The position numbers were made by a program, and so were the translations under genes. Below are positions 51,163 through 60,812 of a stretch of 64,000 bases of DNA, in pieces; within the stretch, counting starts at the first letter, position 1; the number at the start of each line of letters is the position of its first letter. A model generated the notes under the pieces. The model did no database searches. It saw nothing but the letters and a program-made list of their open reading frames with translations, and was not told the DNA's origin. This DNA is from Jannaschia helgolandensis (GTDB lineage: Bacteria; Pseudomonadota; Alphaproteobacteria; Rhodobacterales; Rhodobacteraceae): contig NZ_FNZQ01000002.1 in the NCBI RefSeq assembly GCF_900109285.1, forward strand, positions 310,001 to 374,000. The letters are read 5' to 3'.

Positions 51163-51855
51163 ATGAACGCATCAGATATCATGACGAAAACGGTCATAAG
51201 CGGAAGGCCGGACACAACCGTTGGACAAGCCGTCGAACTGATGTCGCAACACCACATCAGCGCCATTCCCGTCCTCGACGACAAGAAACGGGTCGTGGGC
51301 ATCGTGAGTGAAGGTGATTTGATGCCCCGCGTTGAAGGAGAAAAAGGCCAGAGCCGGTCTTGGTGGCTGTCACTTTTTTCCGTGTCCCAGGCAAATGCCA
51401 AGAGCTTCGTATTAAAGCACGGTCAGCACCTCAGGGACATCATGACCACATAAGTCATTACCGTGTCGTCCGATACACCCGTTGGAAAGATTGCCCGATT
51501 GCTTGAAAAACGGCATATCAAGCGTGTGCCGGTAATAGACGATGGCGAGTTGGTGGGCATCGTAAGTCGCGCCAATCTGCTGCAGGCAATCGCAGCACAT
51601 CCCGTTGTGCACATCCGTGCAGATGCGGACTTGGATGAAAAGCGTAACGTCGTTTTGGGTGCACTGGCCCAGGTGCCAGGATTGAACCCGGTTCATCTGA
51701 ACGTCATCGTGGCAGACAATCGCGTTGACGTCTGGGGCATCGTGAATTCCAAAGACGAAGAAGATGCGGCCAGAGTTGCGCTGGAAGCGATTGACGGAAT
51801 TGGAGAAGTGTCTATCAATTTGGGTCGAGTACCCGGCTACGCCTGGGGCATTTAA
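51163..51855 (+). pseudogene. CBS-pair/BON domain protein interrupted by a nonsense codon
   Basis: One frame runs through both halves without a shift. The first half has MTKTVISGRPDTTVGQAVEL and VVGIVSEGDLMPRVEG (CBS 1). Then a TAA at 51451-51453 interrupts IMTT-stop-VITVSSDTPVG, where relatives have Lys. CBS 2 follows (KRHIKRVPVIDDGELVGIVS), and a C-terminal BON-like domain reads NVIVADNRVDVWGIVNS. A single AAA or AAG to TAA change explains the break. The first 96 residues could still be made alone. Intact homologues sense adenylates or bind nucleic acid. Confidence 0.85.
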
Positions 51856-52067
51856 GGTCCCGGACCACATTGGAAATTCCGGGACTTGCGCTGTCGAGGC
51901 TGCGCGCCGAAGCCTGATTTACCAGACCTGGGCGATAAGGTGGCTACGGTTAACGTCAACTGCACGATCTGCCCGTTCGATAAAACACTGAAACCTGCGA
52001 TCCGAGCAAGGATCGACTGCCTTCTAAAGAGCCGTGCTTCCCAGAATGGTCACGCAGTTTGGCTGCA

Positions 52068-52304
52068 TCAGCGGCGATTTGCTGCCTTTTCACGCCGTTC
52101 GTAGACAGATTTTGCAACCTCGCCCATTGCACCGACAAGCATAAGGGTCGAACCCAGCACAAACATCCAGACTGCCAACGTCTGCCATGACGAAAACACT
52201 TGAAAAAACAATACCGATCCCAGCAAAAACAGCGTGTTGCCAGTAACCGCTATCGTCAGGTGCCAATGGCGGTATTCCCGCACGATAAGTTCAATTCCTG
52301 TCAT
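52068..52304 (-). CDS. YrhK family membrane protein
   Basis: A 78-residue protein with two helices (HLTIAVTGNTLFLLGSVLFF and LAVWMFVLGSTLMLVGAMGEV), matching the YrhK domain, and a basic C-terminus. It starts seven bases after the stop of the DUF2474 peptide, so it is the last gene of the cytochrome bd operon. Its role is unknown; membrane association with the oxidase is plausible. Confidence 0.82.
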   Translation of the reverse strand: MTGIELIVREYRHWHLTIAVTGNTLFLLGSVLFFQVFSSWQTLAVWMFVLGSTLMLVGAMGEVAKSVYERREKAANRR

Positions 52305-52311
52305 TCCACCC

Positions 52312-52428
52312 TCATGCTATCCAGAGCCGCAGACCATAGGCGACCCCGGCCACGGCCACGACGCCCGCCGCCCAGAGCAGGATGAACCACAAAAGGCGAT
52401 ACCAGAACGGGCGTTCGGACGCAGCCAT
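52312..52428 (-). CDS. DUF2474 (CydX-like) small subunit of cytochrome bd
   Basis: A 38-residue peptide, MAASERPFWYRLLWFILL followed by WAAGVVAVAGVAYGLRLWIA: one transmembrane helix with an N-terminal FWYRLLWF motif. This matches the DUF2474 family that sits at the end of cydAB operons in alphaproteobacteria and probably fills the role of CydX. The ATG overlaps the last bases of cydB (ATGA), indicating coupled translation. Confidence 0.85.
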   Translation of the reverse strand: MAASERPFWYRLLWFILLWAAGVVAVAGVAYGLRLWIA

Positions 52429-53438
52429 CAGTGATACCCTGCATCAATATCAATCTTGCCGCGGAACACCCAGTAGGCATAGGCCGTATAGGCCAGAATG
52501 ATCGGGATCAGGATCGACACGCCCACAAGGATGAATCTCTGGCTGATTTCGGGGGCCGCCGCCTGATAAATCGTGATCGCGCCGGGCACGATAAAGGGGA
52601 AGATCGAAACGCCCAGCCCCACGAAGCAAAGCCCGAACAGAGTCAGCATCAGCACGAATGGCCATCCGTCCCGGCGCGCCGCCAGCATTCTGAACAGCAG
52701 GATCGCGACGCCCACAACGGCAAGCGGCACAGGAGCGACCAGCAGGATACGCGGCCAGGCAAACCAGTTCTGCCAATAGGCCCCCTCCAGAAAGGGCGTG
52801 ACCGCGCTGACAAGGGCGATCGCCCCCAGCGTCGCGATGACCAGGCCGGGTGCCAGTGCATAGGCGCGGTCCCGAAGGTCGCCCGTCGTCTTCAGGATCA
52901 ACCATGTCGCGCCCAATGCCGCATACCCCACGACCACAGCCGCCCCCGTGAGCATCGTGAAGGGCGTGAGCCAATCCCACCAGCCCCCGGCATAGGCCCG
53001 ACCCTCGACCGTAATGCCCTGCAACACTGTCCCCAGGGCGATCCCCTGCCCCAGAGCGGCGACAAGCGAACCGCCGGTGAAAGCTATGTCCCACAGGAAT
53101 TGGCCCCGTTTCGTACGCCAGCGAAATTCGAAAGCCACGCCCCTGAATACCAGCCCCAGCAGCATCGCGATGATCGGAGCATAAAGCGCAGGCATCAGAA
53201 CGGCATAGGCCAACGGAAACGCCGCGAAGACCGCACCGCCGCCCAGCACCAGCCAGGTCTCATTGCCATCCCAGACCGGGGCGACCGTGTTCATGATGAC
53301 GTCGCGGTCCTGTGGTTTCGGAAAAAACGGAAACAATAACGCCACGCCCAGGTCGAAACCGTCCATCACCACATAGAGGAAGATCGCAAAGGCGATGACG
53401 AAGGCCAATATGGTCGCCAGGTCGGGTATAAGTGTCAT
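52428..53438 (-). CDS. cydB: Cytochrome bd-type ubiquinol oxidase subunit II
   Basis: A 336-residue polytopic membrane protein with about nine helices. Family segments are FAIFLYVVMDGFDLGVALLFPF, VAPVWDGNETWLVLGGGAVFAAFP and RGVAFEFRWRTK. Together with CydA it forms the high-affinity, cyanide-tolerant quinol oxidase. I preferred ATG 53438, with AGGAG seven bases upstream, over the GTG two codons earlier. It follows cydA by ten bases. Confidence 0.95.
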   Translation of the reverse strand: MTLIPDLATILAFVIAFAIFLYVVMDGFDLGVALLFPFFPKPQDRDVIMNTVAPVWDGNETWLVLGGGAVFAAFPLAYAVLMPALYAPIIAMLLGLVFRGVAFEFRWRTKRGQFLWDIAFTGGSLVAALGQGIALGTVLQGITVEGRAYAGGWWDWLTPFTMLTGAAVVVGYAALGATWLILKTTGDLRDRAYALAPGLVIATLGAIALVSAVTPFLEGAYWQNWFAWPRILLVAPVPLAVVGVAILLFRMLAARRDGWPFVLMLTLFGLCFVGLGVSIFPFIVPGAITIYQAAAPEISQRFILVGVSILIPIILAYTAYAYWVFRGKIDIDAGYH

Positions 53439-53448
53439 CGTCACGCTC

Positions 53449-54867
53449 CTATTCTTCCTGCGAAATCATCTGGTCGGGATTGACGGCGGAGGCGGGCGTT
53501 ATCCCCGCGGCCCGCACCGGCTGCCCACTGGTCAGTCCGGGTTCATGAGGCTTCGGCGCGACATTCATCAGCCGCAGCAGATAGAAAGAGCCCGCCGCGA
53601 ACACGATGCCGTAGACGACGATGAATGCCACGAGCGACGCGCCGACCGCCGGGGCCGCAAGCGGTGAGACGCTATCGGTCGTGCGCAACGCGCCATAGAC
53701 TGTGAACGGCTGCCGCCCGACCTCGGTCGTGACCCATCCGGCCAGCACGGCGACGAAGCCGGTAGGCCCCATCACCAGCGCCAGATAATGCAGACCCCGC
53801 CAGTCATGCAGACGCCCCCGCCAGCGGGCCAGCAGACTGAGCAGCCCAAGGCCCAGCATTGCAAAGCCCAAGGATACCATGATCCGGAACGACCAGAACA
53901 CGATCGGCACCGGCGGCCAATCTTCCCGTGGAATGCTGTCCAATCCGTTCAGCGGCGCATTCAGGTCTCTCTTCAGGATCAGCGAAGACAGCTTGGGAAT
54001 CTCCAGCGCGTAATCCACGGTCCCGGTCTCCATGTTGGGCCATCCGAACAGGATCAGGGGGGCGCCATCGGGATAGCTCTGGAAATGCCCTTCCATCGCC
54101 ATGACCTTGGCGGGCTGATATTCCATTGTATTCAGCCCGTGTTCGTCACCCGCCAGAATCTGAAGCGGCGTAACCAAGACCAGCATCCACATCGCCATCG
54201 AGAACATCTTGCGGGTTTCCGCCCCCGCACGCCCGCGCAGATAATGCCACGCCGCTACCCCGCCCACGACCAGTGCAGTCGTGAGATACGCGGCGAGAAC
54301 CATGTGAACCAGCCGGTAGGGGAACGACGGATTGAAGATCACATCCAGCCAGTCCAGTGGCACGAACTGCCCGTCGGCATTGGTGGTGAAGCCTGTGGGC
54401 GTCTGCATCCAGCTGTTGACCGACAAAATCCAGAACGCGGACATCAGCGTGCCCACCGCGACCATCAGCGTGGCGAAGAAATGCAAACCGCGCCCGACCT
54501 TCTTCATGCCGAACAGCATCACGCCCAGAAAACCGGCTTCGAGGAAGAATGCCGACAGTACCTCATATGCCATCAGCGGCCCGACGACCGGACCCGCCTT
54601 GTCGGAAAAGACCGACCAGTTGGTTCCGAACTGGTAGGACATCACGATGCCCGACACGACGCCCATTCCGAAGGCGACGGCGAAAATCTTGATCCAGTAT
54701 TTGAACAGGTTCAGATAGACGTCCTTTCCGGTCTTGAGCCACAGTCCCTCGAGCACGGCGAGATAGCTGGCCAAGCCGATGGAAAACGCCGGAAAAATGA
54801 TGTGGAAAGACATCGTGAACGCGAACTGCATTCGCGCCAGCAAGACAGGGTCGGCAAAAGAAAACAT
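53449..54867 (-). CDS. cydA: Cytochrome bd-type ubiquinol oxidase subunit I
   Basis: A 472-residue subunit with haems b558, b595 and d. It begins MFSFADPVLLARMQFAFTM with an axial His in the next helix (FHIIFPAFSIG). The quinol loop includes the GRQPFTVYGALRTTDSVSP motif. The length fits the short Q-loop (CIO-like) type. ATG 54867 has GGAG eight bases upstream. No cydDC genes are next to it. The operon is cydA-cydB-DUF2474-yrhK. An FNR-like box lies about 210 bases upstream. Confidence 0.95.
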   Translation of the reverse strand: MFSFADPVLLARMQFAFTMSFHIIFPAFSIGLASYLAVLEGLWLKTGKDVYLNLFKYWIKIFAVAFGMGVVSGIVMSYQFGTNWSVFSDKAGPVVGPLMAYEVLSAFFLEAGFLGVMLFGMKKVGRGLHFFATLMVAVGTLMSAFWILSVNSWMQTPTGFTTNADGQFVPLDWLDVIFNPSFPYRLVHMVLAAYLTTALVVGGVAAWHYLRGRAGAETRKMFSMAMWMLVLVTPLQILAGDEHGLNTMEYQPAKVMAMEGHFQSYPDGAPLILFGWPNMETGTVDYALEIPKLSSLILKRDLNAPLNGLDSIPREDWPPVPIVFWSFRIMVSLGFAMLGLGLLSLLARWRGRLHDWRGLHYLALVMGPTGFVAVLAGWVTTEVGRQPFTVYGALRTTDSVSPLAAPAVGASLVAFIVVYGIVFAAGSFYLLRLMNVAPKPHEPGLTSGQPVRAAGITPASAVNPDQMISQEE

Positions 54868-55685
54868 CAGGCACACTCCAGTTTTCGGGCGGAGGCAGGT
54901 GTGATCGGATCGGCCCCGATGCGACAACGGCTCCCTGCGGAAAAAGGGTCGTCTCCGGGGTATGTCTTTTCCGCAGCACAGACATAGGCAACAGGTCAAG
55001 CAAGCGGTATGCGACAAAATCGTTCAGGATAACCGTGTGATCATCCCTGCTGCGGCATGCCATGACGGACCGCCCGCGCTGATCAATGTCAAACCGCTCC
55101 CTTTCATGCTGGGGAATTGCGGCTCCTCCAGAAACACAGACGGTCGGGACCGTTCGCCCAGCCTACATGAAACAGCCCAAGCATTGCATAGTTTTCCGAA
55201 GCACTGGGTTCGGTCGATAAGCGACCCGGCCCCGCCATTCCGCCTCCGGTCTTTCTGTCAGGTATTCTGACAGGTGCCTGACATCTCGTTTCCTTCCGTG
55301 CTGCAGGGAAATGACTGCATCCGCCATTTCGATAACATGCCGCGATCAGTGGAAGATGTTCATCGCCGGTCTGTGCCTGGCACCGGCCAGCCTCGCTTTC
55401 GGCGCGCTGATCGCAGAGGATATGTCCGGCGGCGTGATCGGGGTGGCCCAGGTCGGTGCGCCACCTCGCAGCATGCACGACAGGCCAATGACGACCCGAC
55501 AGGCGAAATACCGGACCGCAAGGACAATGGCGCGCGGATGAACACCCGGTGGGTGGCGGTATTTCCGCATGCGATGTTGATCGTTCGGTCCGTCTGCGGT
55601 CTTATGTCCATCACGTCAGTAAAGCGCGCGTCATGACCCGAATGATCTGTCACACCCCAGCGATTCAGAGAAACGGGGCGTGTCG
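54868..55685. other. Gene-free region upstream of cydA and cls
   Basis: About 800 bases with no convincing gene. A short hydrophobic stretch (MFIAGLCLAPASLAFGALIAE at about 55355) has no ribosome site or continuation. An FNR-like box lies at 55079-55092. The divergent promoters for cydA and cls must lie here. Confidence 0.5.
55079..55092. promoter_or_regulatory. Imperfect FNR/FixK-type box
   Basis: On the minus strand TTGACATTGATCAG matches TTGA-N6-TCAA at seven of eight positions. It lies about 210 bases before cydA, a gene often controlled by FNR-type regulators, so it is a plausible but distant site. Confidence 0.4.
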
Positions 55686-57032
55686 ATGACCTGGCTGGCT
55701 TCATACGGGCTGATCATCCTTCTGGTTATTGCGACCGGGATTGCCATGATCTTCGTGTTGCAACAACGGCGTACGCCGCAATCCGCATCGGCCTGGGTAC
55801 TGTTCATCCTTCTGCTTCCCTATGCCGCGATCCCGCTTTTCCTGGCACTCGGATTTCGCAAACAGGGATCGAGATTTCCGCCGATCCGCTTCAATAGCGT
55901 CACATCATCCGTCACCGACGCGCACCCTGTGGCGCAGACATTCTGCCAGTTCGGCATTCCCGGTCCGTCCGATGGAAACGCCATTGCGTTGAATATCGAT
56001 TCAGCCACCGCCAGAGCAACGCTGTTCGAGACGATAGAAGCAGCGACGGTTCGGCTCGATATCATCTTCTATCTTCTGGCCAATGATGCGACGGCGCACG
56101 ATTTTATCGCGGCGCTGACACGAAAGGTCCGGCGCGGCGTTGCGGTGCATCTGGTCCTTGACCGGTTGGGCACGTTGCGTGCGCCTCGGGCAGCGTTGGA
56201 CGAACTCACTGCGGCAGGGGGTGAGGTCCGGTATTTTTCGCCCTTTCTGCATCCGCCTGACAATGGACACATGAACCTGCGCAACCACCGCAAGATGGTG
56301 ATCGCTGACCGTGAACGGGTCTGGGCGGGCGGGCGCAACATCGGCGACGAATATCTGACTGATCGGAAGATCTGGATCGACATGGGGTACGTTCTGCGCG
56401 GACCAGCCGTGCAGACGTTTCTGGATGTCTTCACCTCGGACTGGGATGTGACCGGCAAGACCATCGAGCCTCTGATCTGTCAGTGTGCGCCTATGGGCCC
56501 GGCCACGGTGCAACTTGTTCCGTCGGGACCGGATACACCGCTGGATGCGCTGCACGATACGTTGGTGAACGCGATCCATCGGGCGCGGCAGAATGTCTGG
56601 ATCGCGACCCCCTATTTCCTGCCGACCGACGCGCTGGGCCAGGCACTGGCCACGGCCGCCCGGCGCGGGCTCGATGTGCGGATCATGCTGCCCGAGCGAT
56701 CGAACCAATGGACGGCCGATCTGGCGCGCGGGGCCTATCTGCGCGACCTTGACGGCGCGGGCTGCCGTATCCTGCGCTTCACCCCAGGAATGCTGCATGC
56801 CAAGGTCGGGGTGATCGACGACATGGCATGGGTCGGCTCGGCGAATTTCGATGTGCGCTCCATGCTGTTGAATTTTGAAGCCGTACTGATGATCTATGAC
56901 ACAGACACGGTGTGCGGGGTGCGCGACTGGTTCGAGGCAGTGGCCTCCGATTGCACGGCGGGCATTGTCCGACCGGGCCTGCTCCGGCGCATCGCCGAGG
57001 GCGTATTCCGGCTGGGGGCGCCGATCCTGTGA
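55686..57032 (+). CDS. cls: Cardiolipin synthase
   Basis: A 448-residue phospholipase D-family enzyme that joins two phosphatidylglycerol molecules into cardiolipin in the membrane. Two N-terminal helices (IILLVIATGIAMIFVL and VLFILLLPYAAIPLFLAL) anchor it. The two HKD motifs are HRKMVIADRERVWAGGRNIGDEY and HAKVGVIDDMAWVGSANFDVRS. ATG 55686 or the GTG at 55680 may be the start. Its stop overlaps the start of an endonuclease/phosphatase-like gene (GTGA), a common pairing. Confidence 0.93.
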   Translation: MTWLASYGLIILLVIATGIAMIFVLQQRRTPQSASAWVLFILLLPYAAIPLFLALGFRKQGSRFPPIRFNSVTSSVTDAHPVAQTFCQFGIPGPSDGNAIALNIDSATARATLFETIEAATVRLDIIFYLLANDATAHDFIAALTRKVRRGVAVHLVLDRLGTLRAPRAALDELTAAGGEVRYFSPFLHPPDNGHMNLRNHRKMVIADRERVWAGGRNIGDEYLTDRKIWIDMGYVLRGPAVQTFLDVFTSDWDVTGKTIEPLICQCAPMGPATVQLVPSGPDTPLDALHDTLVNAIHRARQNVWIATPYFLPTDALGQALATAARRGLDVRIMLPERSNQWTADLARGAYLRDLDGAGCRILRFTPGMLHAKVGVIDDMAWVGSANFDVRSMLLNFEAVLMIYDTDTVCGVRDWFEAVASDCTAGIVRPGLLRRIAEGVFRLGAPIL

Positions 57033-57730
57033 CCGACATGACCTTACGCATCGCCACCTACAACATCCGCAAGTGCCTTGGCACCGACCGGCGCCGTGAT
57101 GCCCAGCGCACGCTTCGTGTGATCGAAAGACTCGATGCCGATATCGTCATGCTGCAGGAGGCCGACATGCGACTGGGCCATCGCCCACCCGCATTCTCGC
57201 CGCACCTGTTGCAGGCGCACGGGCTGCGCCATGTCGCCTTCGACCATGGCCGGGACAGTCTGGGCTGGCACGGCAATGCCATTCTGATCCGCGACGAGAT
57301 CGAGGTGCTGTCCACTGACCACGCGGACCTTCCGGGGTTCGAGCCACGCGGCGCCGTACTGGCCGAACTTCGGTATAAAGGGCGAGATATTCGCGCAATC
57401 GGCGTCCATCTGGGCCTGCTGCGCCGATCACGTCGCGCGCAACTGACGGCATTACAGCAATTCTCGCGGCATGATGATGCCAAGCCGACCGTTCTTGCAG
57501 GTGATTTCAATGAATGGTTCGGCGCGGCGCATCTGACGGCGATGGGTACGGCGCTCCGGTTGCTGCCCGCGCCGCCCACGTTCCACGCCCGGCGACCCGT
57601 GGTGGCCCTCGATCGGATCGCCGTCACCCATCACTTCGAGTCTCACGGTGTCGCCGCGGCCCTGACCCACGATACCCGACGGGCCTCCGATCATCTGCCG
57701 CTTGTTGCCACGCTTGATCTGAAGGATTGA
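57029..57730 (+). CDS. Endonuclease/exonuclease/phosphatase (EEP) family protein
   Basis: A 233-residue metal-dependent hydrolase. The blocks are LRIATYNIRKCLGTD, IVMLQEAD (catalytic Glu), VHLGLLRRSRRAQL, VLAGDFNEW (Asp/Asn) and RRASDHLPLVATL (Asp/His). I favour GTG 57029, which overlaps the cls stop and has GGGGG ten bases before it; ATG 57038 is an alternative. Co-location with cls suggests a role in phospholipid turnover, but EEP proteins are diverse. Confidence 0.88.
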   Translation: MTDMTLRIATYNIRKCLGTDRRRDAQRTLRVIERLDADIVMLQEADMRLGHRPPAFSPHLLQAHGLRHVAFDHGRDSLGWHGNAILIRDEIEVLSTDHADLPGFEPRGAVLAELRYKGRDIRAIGVHLGLLRRSRRAQLTALQQFSRHDDAKPTVLAGDFNEWFGAAHLTAMGTALRLLPAPPTFHARRPVVALDRIAVTHHFESHGVAAALTHDTRRASDHLPLVATLDLKD

Positions 57731-58233
57731 CATGGATGCCCCTTTCCCCGGCCGAAAAATGCACCACCCTCGTGCCCGTTGTGCGGCGGCGCCCGAACTG
57801 TCGGCCCCCAACACATCATGGCTTAGGGGTCTGGCGCAGGACGACGGTCGACTTTCCTGCCCGGACTCTGAACCTTGGCTTTGCAGTTGCCCTGGCAAGA
57901 CGATGACCTGAGTTGTCGCGATCGTGCATTTCGAAATTCAGGCAGATCATTTTCACGCGCCGATTTTCAGGGCGGTAACTTCGCCATGGATCATGGAGGG
58001 AACCCGGATGGCGGTGGTCTTGTTGAGGTTGTCATGTTCATACACGCAAGTCAGACCAATCTGGTCTGTACCATTCTGGTTGACCGTGCCGGTCTGGCCG
58101 TCATTCGCCACTTTACGAAGAACCTGAATCCGGCAGAGATATGGTCCCTGCGTAAGGATACTTCGGGCCAGACGGTTGGATGTCTGTCGCCCGATCAACA
58201 AAGTCTGCCACCCCGCAGTCAAAGGAGAATACC
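57731..58233. other. Gene-free intergenic region
   Basis: Apart from the strong AAAGGAG ribosome site of the next gene at its right end, I see no conserved frame, terminator or operator here. Confidence 0.5.
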
Positions 58234-59016
58234 ATGAACCTCAACGGAAAAGTCTGCATCATCACCGGCTCTGCCAGCGGCATCGGCAAGGCGATTGCAG
58301 AACGCTATGTCGCGGATGGTGCCAAGGTTGCCATTGCCGACCTGCGTCTCGACGCGGCCAAGGCGACCGCAGAAGAACTGACCAAGAACGGCAAGGGCGA
58401 AGCCATCGGTGTCGAGATGAACGTGACTGATGAGGCGCAGGTGAACGCCGCTGTGCAGCAGGTCGTCGATCATTGGGGCGGCGTCGATGTGCTGGTGTCG
58501 AACGCCGGCATCCAGATCGTCCACAAGCTGGAAAACTTTCCCTATGACGACTGGAAAAAGCTGCTTTCGATTCATCTGGATGGCGCGTTCCTGACTTCCA
58601 AGGCGGTATTGCCGCATATGTACAAGGCAGGGTCCGGCTCGGTGATCCTCATGGGGTCGGTCCACTCCAAGGAAGCTTCGCCGCTGAAATCGGCCTATGT
58701 GACCGCCAAGCACGGCCTGCTGGGCCTCGCCCGCGTCATCGCAAAGGAGGGCGCGGAACATGGCGTGCGCGCCAATGTGATCTGTCCCGGCTTTGTGAAA
58801 ACTCCGCTGGTGGAAAAGCAAATTCCAGAACAGGCAAAGGATTTGGGCATCACCGAGGAGGAGGTGATCAACGACATCATGCTGGGCGGCACCGTCGACA
58901 AGGAATTCACCACCGTCGAGGATGTAGCCGAAATCGCGCATGTCTTCGCCGCCTTCCCGACAAATGCCCTGACCGGCCAGTCGATGATCGTCAGCCACGG
59001 CTGGTTCATGGAGTAA
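58234..59016 (+). CDS. bdhA: 3-hydroxybutyrate dehydrogenase
   Basis: A 260-residue SDR enzyme that oxidises (R)-3-hydroxybutyrate to acetoacetate with NAD, the last step of polyhydroxybutyrate breakdown. Motifs are [13 protein letters not shown] (cofactor), [11 protein letters not shown], Ser in [16 protein letters not shown] and Tyr-Lys in YVTAKHG. The [13 protein letters not shown] and C-terminal [13 protein letters not shown] segments fit BdhA well. AAAGGAG before ATG 58234 fixes the start. It stands alone between lipid-related genes. Confidence 0.92.
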   Translation: MNLNGKVCIITGSASGIGKAIAERYVADGAKVAIADLRLDAAKATAEELTKNGKGEAIGVEMNVTDEAQVNAAVQQVVDHWGGVDVLVSNAGIQIVHKLENFPYDDWKKLLSIHLDGAFLTSKAVLPHMYKAGSGSVILMGSVHSKEASPLKSAYVTAKHGLLGLARVIAKEGAEHGVRANVICPGFVKTPLVEKQIPEQAKDLGITEEEVINDIMLGGTVDKEFTTVEDVAEIAHVFAAFPTNALTGQSMIVSHGWFME

Positions 59017-59235
59017 CCGGCTTCGGCGGGCCGCCACCCTGTCAGAATGTCAGCGGCGAATGGAACGCTGTCACCTTCGCGTCCATGGCATCCGCCTTTT
59101 TCGGATGTGTCAGACTGATCACTGTTAACGTTCTGTGATGGCCCGCCATATCCCTTAGACCTGTCCGGCTAACCTTGCGGGACAGTGCGACATATTCGTG
59201 GAGGTTGACCTGTGTTTCCAGTGATCTCTATGCCA

Positions 59236-59865
59236 TCAAGGATCGGATGGCATGTCTGACGTCCTGCGTCGGCGCAGACGAAGATATCCGAAGATCAGAG
59301 CGCCGATCAGAAGTGGCACGACAATCGCCACCAGCACCCCGATGTGCCGACCGATGTAGGGCAGGATCGTGACCGACTGTCCAAGCCTGTAAGCCAGTAT
59401 CGCCCAGAATCCGACCCAAAGCGCAGCACCGAGCATGTTGGACAGAAGGAACGTCAGCCAATGCATGCGCGCGCTTCCCGCGACCAGCCCGTTCAGTTGA
59501 CGCAGCAGCACGACAAAACGCGCAACGATGACCATCAGCGGACCATAACGCGCGGTAATCGCCTCGACCTTGGCGAAACGACTTTCGGTGATGCCGAAGC
59601 GGGCACCGTATGTCAGCAAGACCTGCCGCCCGTATCTGCGCCCAAGAAAATAGCCTATGTTGTCCCCCAGAACGGCGCCCAGCCAGGCCGCGATCACCAC
59701 CTGCCAGATGCTGATCTGTCCGGTGCCCGCGATTGCGGACGACAGGATAAGCGCGCTTTCCCCCGGCACGGGAAGGCCCAGCGTTTCCAGGGTCAGCGAC
59801 AAGAACAGAACGATCGGGCCGTATTGGTCGACCAGGGTCATTATACTGTCGCGTATCCAGATCAA
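59236..59865 (-). CDS. DedA family membrane protein
   Basis: A 209-residue polytopic protein of the DedA/VTT family, thought to flip or translocate phospholipids such as undecaprenyl phosphate or PE. Family motifs are FLSLTLETLGLPVPGESALIL with the conserved Glu, WLGAVLGDNIGYFLGRRYG and ARFVVLLRQLNGLVAGSARM with the functional Arg residues. It ends in a basic tail (LRLRRRRTSDMPSDP). It is divergent from the following region. Confidence 0.93.
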   Translation of the reverse strand: MIWIRDSIMTLVDQYGPIVLFLSLTLETLGLPVPGESALILSSAIAGTGQISIWQVVIAAWLGAVLGDNIGYFLGRRYGRQVLLTYGARFGITESRFAKVEAITARYGPLMVIVARFVVLLRQLNGLVAGSARMHWLTFLLSNMLGAALWVGFWAILAYRLGQSVTILPYIGRHIGVLVAIVVPLLIGALIFGYLRLRRRRTSDMPSDP

Positions 59866-60177
59866 GGGCTTGATCTCCCCTGTGGAAACCGCTCCACTGT
59901 TTTGCCCATTCCCGCAATGCCTTGGAGCATTACTGGCAATCTGGCACGGTCAGACATTCTCTTACTCCCTCATTCTTGGAACATATGGCGGACGATGACC
60001 TGTCAGGGCGAAGGTTGCAAATACCCAGCGGGGCAAACCGACAATACTCAACCGATAGCAGCGTCATAACGCAACGAGCGCTCGTCTTTGGCCCAGATCT
60101 TACCTAGCGACGCGGACGGTCGGAGCATTGCCGCAAACTGCACGGATCGAGATACATAGGATAGCAGAGTGACGCCA
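59866..60177. other. Gene-free intergenic region
   Basis: No conserved frame or clear signal is visible between the divergent dedA and the broken MprF-type gene. Confidence 0.5.
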
Positions 60178-60712
60178 ATGGTCACCCCGACCGACCTGAC
60201 TGTCTGGAGCAGGATCATACCGCTCCTTCCCTATGTCATGACGACCGTATTGTTCGCCACGTGTTTATTGCGGTCAATAAATTGCTCACCCCTGTCGGTC
60301 CGGTGCAGATAATACGGCAGGTCCGGGGCACACCCGGTGACATATCATCGCGCTGGCCCTGCTGTGTGTGGCGGGGGCTTATGCCCCACTGATCGGCTAT
60401 GACTGGTCCGCGCTTCGCCATATCGGCAAGAGCGTCCCGTTTTCCGCCGTCACGACGGGCGGTTTTCTGGGATATGCCATCGGCAATACCGTCGGTGCAG
60501 GCCCGGTGACGGGCGGAGCGGTGCGGTATCGCATCTATTCTGCGCTTGGCCTGTCGGGCTATGACATCGCAGCAATCGTCCTGTTCGGATCGCTGGCGTT
60601 CGGGCTGGGCGCAACGATCATCGGCTTCGGTGCGCTGGTCTGGCATCCCTATGCGCTCGTTCCGCTGGTGCCAATAAACCCGCACGGGGTCGGCGGGAAA
60701 GCCAGTCGGTAG
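60178..60712 (+). pseudogene. MprF-type phosphatidylglycerol flippase domain, frameshifted and truncated
   Basis: From ATG 60178 the first frame gives LPYVMTTVLFATC. The similarity continues in a second frame (VNKLLTPVGPVQIIRQVRGTPGD) and a third (HIIALALLCVAGAYAPLIGYDW, RHIGKSVPFSAVTTGGFLGYAIGNT, GGAVRYRIYSALGLSG). These are the first three or four helices of MprF/UPF0104 flippases. Two frameshifts fall near 60270 and 60348, and everything after about residue 160 is missing, including the synthase domain. It is not functional. Confidence 0.8.
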
Positions 60713-60812
60713 AAAGACCTGCGGTCCGTCGACATGGGGCAGGCCTTGACCATCCCGTCGGGGCTGTGTTTCCCCCTTCCGTCCGGTTTGCCCCACCTGA
60801 TATGCTTGGCGC

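Noticed and set aside
53788-54987. 399-residue frame opposite cydA
   Set aside because: cydA is certain; the antisense frame is a by-product of codon bias.
55311-55541. Short gene with hydrophobic start between cydA and cls
   Set aside because: No ribosome site, no continuation into a recognisable domain, and overlapping frames on the other strand are equally open.
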